64,000 nucleotides of DNA from Novosphingobium lindaniclasticum LE124 (lineage in GTDB: Bacteria > Pseudomonadota > Alphaproteobacteria > Sphingomonadales > Sphingomonadaceae), in contig NZ_ATHL01000076.1 in NCBI RefSeq assembly GCF_000445125.1, forward strand, positions 288,501 through 352,500, given 5' to 3'. Within the stretch, counting starts at the first letter, position 1, and each line of letters begins with the position of its first letter. Under the pieces are notes generated by a model, which was not told the DNA's origin, ran no database searches, and worked only from the letters and a program-made list of their open reading frames with translations. The position numbers and the translations under genes were made by a program. Below are positions 60,024 to 64,000 of this stretch, piece after piece.

Positions 60024-61071
60024 GGACTTGTGCCAGATAGGCCGCCGACTGCTCGCGCCGGGCCGCTATTCGTTGGCCGATGACCGGAGATACCGCCTCT
60101 CCCAGCAGCGTCTCGTAATGCGATGATGCGGTTTGCGGCCCTACCACATGCCGTTCGGCACCAAGAAGCCGGGTCAGGTCGTTGATCTTGTTCGCGCGGT
60201 AGGCCGACGGCGCGGTGACGAAGGGCCGGGCGAAAAGCAGCGCGAACACGCAGCCATGGAAGAAGTTCGTGGCCACCGCGTCCGCTCCCGCCATCAAGTG
60301 GAGAAAGTCGCGCGGAGAGGCCTCGATCCGCTGCTCATCCGCCCATTCGCTGAAATAGCCGATACTGATAACGCGCCGGCCGTTGCGCGATGCCCAGCCG
60401 CGCACTTCCCGGCCGAACCACTCCGGAAACCCGTGGCCGTAAAGGAGAAGATAGGGCGCTTCCTCGTCGGCGCCCTCGGCCGGTTCCGGCGGGAACTGAA
60501 GACACGGATCGAGCACGACCCGAGGGTCGCGACCCGTGCTGTCGCTCACCAGACGGCGGCTGTTCTCGTCGCGAACGGAAAGGCCCGCGAACCTATCGAG
60601 CTTGGCTGCCCAGCTTCTATCGATGCCATGATCGGCGTCGTGATTTCCGAAGCTCGCGGCATAGGCCGCGAGCCGTCCCGTCTGGATACCGTCGCCGAAG
60701 AAGATGGACTTGAAGCCGTACCAGGGGTGACGAAAATTCCAGACTTCGTCGCTCCCCACCAGCACCGCGTCGTAATCTCCCGCCCGCTCCGGGCTGTCCA
60801 GCGGGAAACGCGGTGACAGCGGCAGCCGCTCGAAAGCCTCCAGGAAGGATCGGGCCTTGACGCCGTAGCGGGCAAGATCGGCACGGCCCACCCGTATCGG
60901 CAGCTTGGGCTGGAACGCGCAGCGCCACTCCGCGCGCCTGACATGAGGATCGTCGTGGTCGAGCAGTTCGGCGTCGTATCCTTGTGCCCGCAGACCTTCG
61001 GCCAGACAGCGTGCCTGCCAGTACGATCCGTAATTGATGCAGCGATGGAAGGTCAGGATGCCGACCTTCAT
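60016..61071 (-). CDS. Polysaccharide pyruvyl transferase family protein
   Basis: The 351-residue protein starts VGILTFHRCINYGSYWQARC, typical of the family. It continues with YDAVLVGSDEVWNF, SVRDENSRRLVSDSTGRDPR, VVLDPCLQFPPEP, and GADAVATNFFHGCVFALLFA near the end. These enzymes add pyruvate ketals to sugars of exopolysaccharides or cell-wall glycans using phosphoenolpyruvate. It precedes the FrhB-like gene with an eight-base overlap and is divergent from the glycosyltransferase-like and DUF6165 genes. Target glycan unknown. Confidence 0.88.
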   Translation of the reverse strand: MKVGILTFHRCINYGSYWQARCLAEGLRAQGYDAELLDHDDPHVRRAEWRCAFQPKLPIRVGRADLARYGVKARSFLEAFERLPLSPRFPLDSPERAGDYDAVLVGSDEVWNFRHPWYGFKSIFFGDGIQTGRLAAYAASFGNHDADHGIDRSWAAKLDRFAGLSVRDENSRRLVSDSTGRDPRVVLDPCLQFPPEPAEGADEEAPYLLLYGHGFPEWFGREVRGWASRNGRRVISIGYFSEWADEQRIEASPRDFLHLMAGADAVATNFFHGCVFALLFARPFVTAPSAYRANKINDLTRLLGAERHVVGPQTASSHYETLLGEAVSPVIGQRIAARREQSAAYLAQVLG

Positions 61072-61300
61072 TGCGACGGCGCTATGCTCGATGTCACCGG
61101 AGGCTCTCCTCGGCAGAAATCATGACAAATTGGCCGTGCTTGGGAGCCGGCTTTACAGGGCAACGACGCTGTTTCGGGAAGTGTTCCAACCGGCGCGGAG
61201 CGCCCCGCCGGGACCCGGCCAGTCTTAACCTCAGGCAATAGCAGGCGGTTGCAATGCCGGGATGCGGAACCCGCTGCGGCTTCGGCGACATAGACGCTCG

Positions 61301-62197
61301 ATGATCGATTTGCATGCTCAATGGATCGCCTCGATGCGCGCCGGTCGCTACGACGAGGCCTGGACCATCGCCGGGCATGTTCTGGATAGCCGGGATCCTG
61401 GTACCCGCGACGATGCCGCCCTCCCCTATCACCAGCGATGGGTCTGGGACGGGCGCCCGGTTGCGGGCAGGCGCGTCGTGGTGCGGTGCTACCATGGCCT
61501 CGGCGATACCTTGCAGTTCGCCCGCTTCCTTCCGCTGCTTGCCCAGCGCGCCGCCAGCGTCACTCTGGAAGTGCAGCGCTCGCTCGTCGATCTGATCCGC
61601 GCAGCAGGGTGGCCGATCGAAGTCGTCGCTTTCGACGAGCAGCACCCCATCCCCTGCGGCGAGGTGGACGTGGAGATCACCGAACTCGACTTCGCCTTGC
61701 GGGCGCCGCCCGAACTGGCGCCGCCGCCTTATCTGAACGCTCCTCGCGCAATCCTGCCTCCAGGGACGATCGCGATCTGCCACCAGGCCGGTGGCTGGGA
61801 CGGCGAGCGCTCGGTTCCTCAAGGTCTCTTCGCACCGATATGCGCGCTTGCGCCTTGCATCACGCTCGTGGCCGAGCCGAGCGAACTCGATGTCATCAAC
61901 CGGCTAGGCTGTCCCCTCGACATGGGCGCGACGGCGGCGCTGGTCGCCGAGGCAAGCCTGGTAATAACGGTCGACACCATGATCGCCCACCTTGCCGGGG
62001 CGCTTCAGAAACCCACCTGGTTGCTGCTCAAGGCCCGACCGGACTGGCGCTGGCCTGCCGAGGGCGCCGGCAGCGCGTGGTATCCGCACATGAAGCTCTA
62101 CCGGCAGCCCCGCGCGGGCGACTGGAAGACGGTCATGGCGCGCGTCACGCACGATCTTTCCGCTTGCCACGCTTTGGACGCAAGGAGTTTCACATGA
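61301..62197 (+). CDS. Glycosyltransferase family 9-like protein
   Basis: The product of about 298 residues from ATG 61301 begins MIDLHAQWIASMRAGRYDEA, a short TPR-like helical lead. A glycosyltransferase-B-like core follows (RRVVVRCYHGLGDTLQFARF, RAASVTLEVQRSL) and a C-terminal half with GTIAICHQAGGWDGERSVPQ, AALVAEASLVITVDTMIAHL and AGALQKPTWLLLKARPDWRW. The VDTMIAHLAGAL segment is typical of heptosyltransferase/GT9 relatives. A start at 61262 adds only basic residues. Stop overlaps the next start. Role in surface-glycan building is inferred from the neighbouring pyruvyl transferase. Confidence 0.8.
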   Translation: MIDLHAQWIASMRAGRYDEAWTIAGHVLDSRDPGTRDDAALPYHQRWVWDGRPVAGRRVVVRCYHGLGDTLQFARFLPLLAQRAASVTLEVQRSLVDLIRAAGWPIEVVAFDEQHPIPCGEVDVEITELDFALRAPPELAPPPYLNAPRAILPPGTIAICHQAGGWDGERSVPQGLFAPICALAPCITLVAEPSELDVINRLGCPLDMGATAALVAEASLVITVDTMIAHLAGALQKPTWLLLKARPDWRWPAEGAGSAWYPHMKLYRQPRAGDWKTVMARVTHDLSACHALDARSFT

Positions 62198-62637
62198 CTG
62201 GCCTGTCCGTTCCCGAAGTTCCGATATCCTGGGGCGAATTGCTCGACAAGCTGTCCATACTCGAGATCAAGCGGCGCCGGATCGACCGGCCCGAGGCGCG
62301 CGCGAACGTGGAACGGGAACATGCCGCGTTGGCCGAAATCGCCGCTACGGTGCTCGCGAGACTGGACGTGATCGAGCTTGTGGAAGCGCTGAGGCAGGTC
62401 AACGAAGATCTCTGGCAGATCGAGGATGCGATCCGCGTGAAGGAATGCGAGGCGGATTTCGGACCGGAGTTCGTGGAACTCGCGCGCTCCGTCTATCAGG
62501 TCAACGACGAGCGGGCCGCGATCAAGCGGCAGATCAACGCGCTGCTCGCCTCGGAGTTGGTCGAAGAGAAAAGCTACAGTAGATCTCCCGCCCTCAACGG
62601 CAATCGTCTCGCCTCGGCGTCTTTCCCGCTCATGTGA
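62194..62637 (+). CDS. DUF6165 family protein
   Basis: The 147-residue protein reads VPEVPISWGELLDKLSILEI, KRRRIDRPEARANVEREHAA, LRQVNEDLWQIEDAIRVKEC and VYQVNDERAAIKRQINALLA. It is helical and charged, coiled-coil-like. The family is commonly seen beside glycosyltransferase genes; its function is unknown to me. It overlaps the preceding stop by four bases (ATGA), so it probably works with that gene. Confidence 0.82.
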   Translation: MTGLSVPEVPISWGELLDKLSILEIKRRRIDRPEARANVEREHAALAEIAATVLARLDVIELVEALRQVNEDLWQIEDAIRVKECEADFGPEFVELARSVYQVNDERAAIKRQINALLASELVEEKSYSRSPALNGNRLASASFPLM

Positions 62638-62665
62638 GACATTCGAAGCGATAGCTTAGACCGTC

Positions 62666-62686
62666 GTCCCGGATTCGATCCGGAAC
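62666..62686. repeat. REP-like palindrome, left copy of doublet
   Basis: GTCCCGGAT-TCG-ATCCGGAAC has eight of nine stem pairs. With the copy at 62740-62760 it forms a doublet; GTCGTCCCGGA at 62663-62673 also pairs exactly with TCCGGGACGAC at 62753-62763. Confidence 0.65.
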
Positions 62687-62739
62687 CGCTGGCCGAGTCG
62701 CGCCCTGCTGCTGGCTTGGCGCCTGAAAAAGGGACAGCG

Positions 62740-62760
62740 GTCCCGGATCAAGTCCGGGAC
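62740..62760. repeat. REP-like palindrome, right copy of doublet
   Basis: GTCCCGGA-TCAAG-TCCGGGAC has a perfect eight-base stem. The core equals that of the palindrome at 11186-11214. Confidence 0.7.
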
Positions 62761-62820
62761 GACGGATCCAGGGAGAGGAACCGCAAGATAGCCGAAAATC
62801 CGGTTTATGAGTTTACGCCC

Positions 62821-63999
62821 TAGTCATCTGGAACTAAAGTAAGCTTCATTGTATGTTGTGTGTGCGACAAGAGGAGCGCAGCATGGCGAATGCGAGCGGA
62901 CGGCCGACGGCACCGGTGGTTTTGGAGCCTGAAGAACGTGAGTATTTGGAGCGGCAGGTCCGGCGGCGGCGGGTATCCCGCTCGATATCGGAGCGGTGTC
63001 GGATCATCCTACGCTGCGCGGACGGCATCCAAAGCAAGGTCGTAGCGGCGGAGTTGGGAGTGCATGAGCACACCGTCGGCAAGTGGCGCCGGCGCTTTCT
63101 CAAGGATCGTATCGAAGGGCTGCTGGACGAGGCTCGACCAGGCAGGCCCAGATCGATCGCGGACGATCAGGTGGCGGCCGTGATCGAGCGGACGCTGCGT
63201 TCAAAGCCCGATGACGCGACCCACTGGTCGATCCGCTCGATGGCAGGAGAAACTGGCTTCTCACACACGACGATCCGACGCATCTGGACCGCCTTCGGAC
63301 TTCAGCCGCATCGCTCGGAGACGTTCAAGCTGTCGAGCGATCCGCTGTTCGTCGACAAGGTCCGCGATATCGTCGGTCTGTATTTGTCGCCGCCCAACCG
63401 AGCGTTGGTGCTCAGCGTGGACGAGAAGAGCCAGATTCAAGCTCTCGATCGCGAGCAGCCGGTCCTTCCGATGATGCCTGGCATGCCGGAGCGCCGCACG
63501 CACAGCTATGTCCGTCATGGCACGACCTCACTCTTCGCAGCGCTCGATATTGCCTCGGGCTTTGTCATCGGCAAATGCTACAAGCGTCACCGCGCCACCG
63601 AGTTTCTCGACTTCCTCAAACAGATCGACGCGCAGGTACCGCGCGACCTCGATGTCCACATCATCATGGACAATTACGCCACTCACAAGACCGCGTTGGT
63701 CCGGGCATGGCTCGCCCGTCGCCCGCACTACCATGTCCATTTCACGCCAACCTCGGCATCCTGGATCAACCAGGTCGAACGCTGGTTTGCCGAGCTTACC
63801 CGCAAGCAGTTACGCCGCGGAGTTCATACCTCCACGAGCGAACTGGAGCAGGACATCCGAACCTTCATCGAACGTCACAATCAGAACCCAAAGCCGTACC
63901 GATGGACAAAGTCGGCAGACGAGATCCTCGCCTCGGTCAAGCGCTTCTGCCAGACCGCAGAACGCACATTATGTGGCGAACTTTAGATTCAGATGACTA
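62821..63999 (+). mobile_element. Complete IS630-family insertion sequence
   Basis: Terminal inverted repeats GTCATCTGGAACTAAAG (62823-62839) and CTTTAGATTCAGATGAC (63981-63997) match at 15 of 17 positions. They are flanked by TA at 62821-62822 and 63998-63999, the target duplication expected for IS630/Tc1-mariner elements. One intact transposase gene fills the element, about 1175 bases between the TA pairs. It sits beside a REP doublet. It looks recent, with no decay. Confidence 0.9.
62883..63986 (+). CDS. IS630-family transposase (DDE)
   Basis: The 367-residue transposase starts at ATG 62883, seven bases after GAGGAG. N-terminal helix-turn-helix sequence (AAELGVHEHTVGKWRRRFLK, then LLDEARPGRPRSI and THWSIRSMAGETGFSHTTIR) binds the ends. 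The catalytic triad is Asp180 (LVLSVDEKSQIQALDR), Asp263 (HIIMDNYATHKT) and Glu299 (SWINQVERWFAELTRKQLRR). It is full length and intact. IS630 transposes by cut and paste into TA dinucleotides. The stop lies within the right inverted repeat. Confidence 0.95.
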   Translation: MANASGRPTAPVVLEPEEREYLERQVRRRRVSRSISERCRIILRCADGIQSKVVAAELGVHEHTVGKWRRRFLKDRIEGLLDEARPGRPRSIADDQVAAVIERTLRSKPDDATHWSIRSMAGETGFSHTTIRRIWTAFGLQPHRSETFKLSSDPLFVDKVRDIVGLYLSPPNRALVLSVDEKSQIQALDREQPVLPMMPGMPERRTHSYVRHGTTSLFAALDIASGFVIGKCYKRHRATEFLDFLKQIDAQVPRDLDVHIIMDNYATHKTALVRAWLARRPHYHVHFTPTSASWINQVERWFAELTRKQLRRGVHTSTSELEQDIRTFIERHNQNPKPYRWTKSADEILASVKRFCQTAERTLCGEL

Positions 64000-64000
64000 G

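Larger units (their letters stand above)
62638..62820. other. Short intergenic region with REP doublet before the insertion element
   Basis: The stretch after the DUF6165 gene holds two GTCCCGGA/TCCGGGAC palindromes and no gene. It leads into the IS630 left end at 62821. Confidence 0.6.

Noticed and set aside
1..64000. CRISPR arrays, tRNA or rRNA genes
   Set aside because: No regularly spaced direct repeats, cloverleaf-like sequences or rRNA-like segments were noticed on reading. Short RNA genes could still be missed without a covariance search.

Overview
The window reads as chromosomal DNA of a GC-rich, plant-litter-degrading alphaproteobacterium. It is most likely a sphingomonad of the Novosphingobium/Sphingomonas type. 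The evidence is four large TonB-dependent receptors, many Tat- or Sec-exported glycosidases, a Zymomonas-like glucose-fructose oxidoreductase, a VanA/VanR pair with classical VanR operators, and REP-like palindromes. No rRNA, tRNA or CRISPR array was seen.

Layout. (1) 1-4989 is a gluconate module: an SMP-30 lactonase (cut by the window edge), a Tat-exported GFOR-like oxidoreductase, a small LuxR-type regulator, a GntP permease, a GntR/FCD regulator and gluconokinase. (2) 5110-15075 is a plus-strand operon in which two paralogous GH28-related/GH55-like double beta-helix proteins with C-terminal propeller-like regions flank a TonB receptor, followed by a ThuA-like protein. (3) 15095-29089 is a sugar-polymer locus. 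On the minus strand it has a TonB receptor, an L-rhamnose/L-fucose mutarotase-like protein and a GH35. On the plus strand it has an IclR regulator, an acetylxylan-esterase-like hydrolase, two SGNH esterases, GH29, GH31 and GH1. This side-chain set fits fucosylated, acetylated xyloglucan oligosaccharides. (4) 29240-32751 holds small proteins, an outer-membrane barrel and a DUF885 peptidase. (5) 32754-37186 is a tightly overlapping ACP / ketosynthase / type III PKS / methyltransferase / flavoprotein operon, probably for a phenolic lipid or pyrone. (6) 37252-38009 holds two genes that look frameshifted. They are followed by rsgA and a small protein. (7) 39764-53899 has a siderophore-type receptor, then a divergent locus: S9 peptidase, DUF5695 protein and Svx-family metallopeptidase on one strand, GH43 and a TonB receptor on the other, with shared GTATAC-type boxes. 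(8) 54022-58504 has trmL, malQ, vanR and vanA with two VanR operators. (9) 58653-62637 has FrhB-like, polysaccharide pyruvyl transferase, glycosyltransferase-like and DUF6165 genes, probably surface-glycan functions. (10) A complete IS630-family element ends the window.

How the parts fit. Nearly all glycosidases carry export signals, so TonB receptors would bring oligosaccharides into the periplasm, where they are trimmed to monosaccharides. Released glucose can be oxidised there by the GFOR-like enzyme, hydrolysed by the lactonase, imported as gluconate and phosphorylated for the Entner-Doudoroff pathway. The Svx/S9/DUF5695/GH43/receptor set looks like a separate system for a glycosylated protein. 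Arabinosylated hydroxyproline-rich cell-wall protein is my leading hypothesis, and this is the most novel element of the window.
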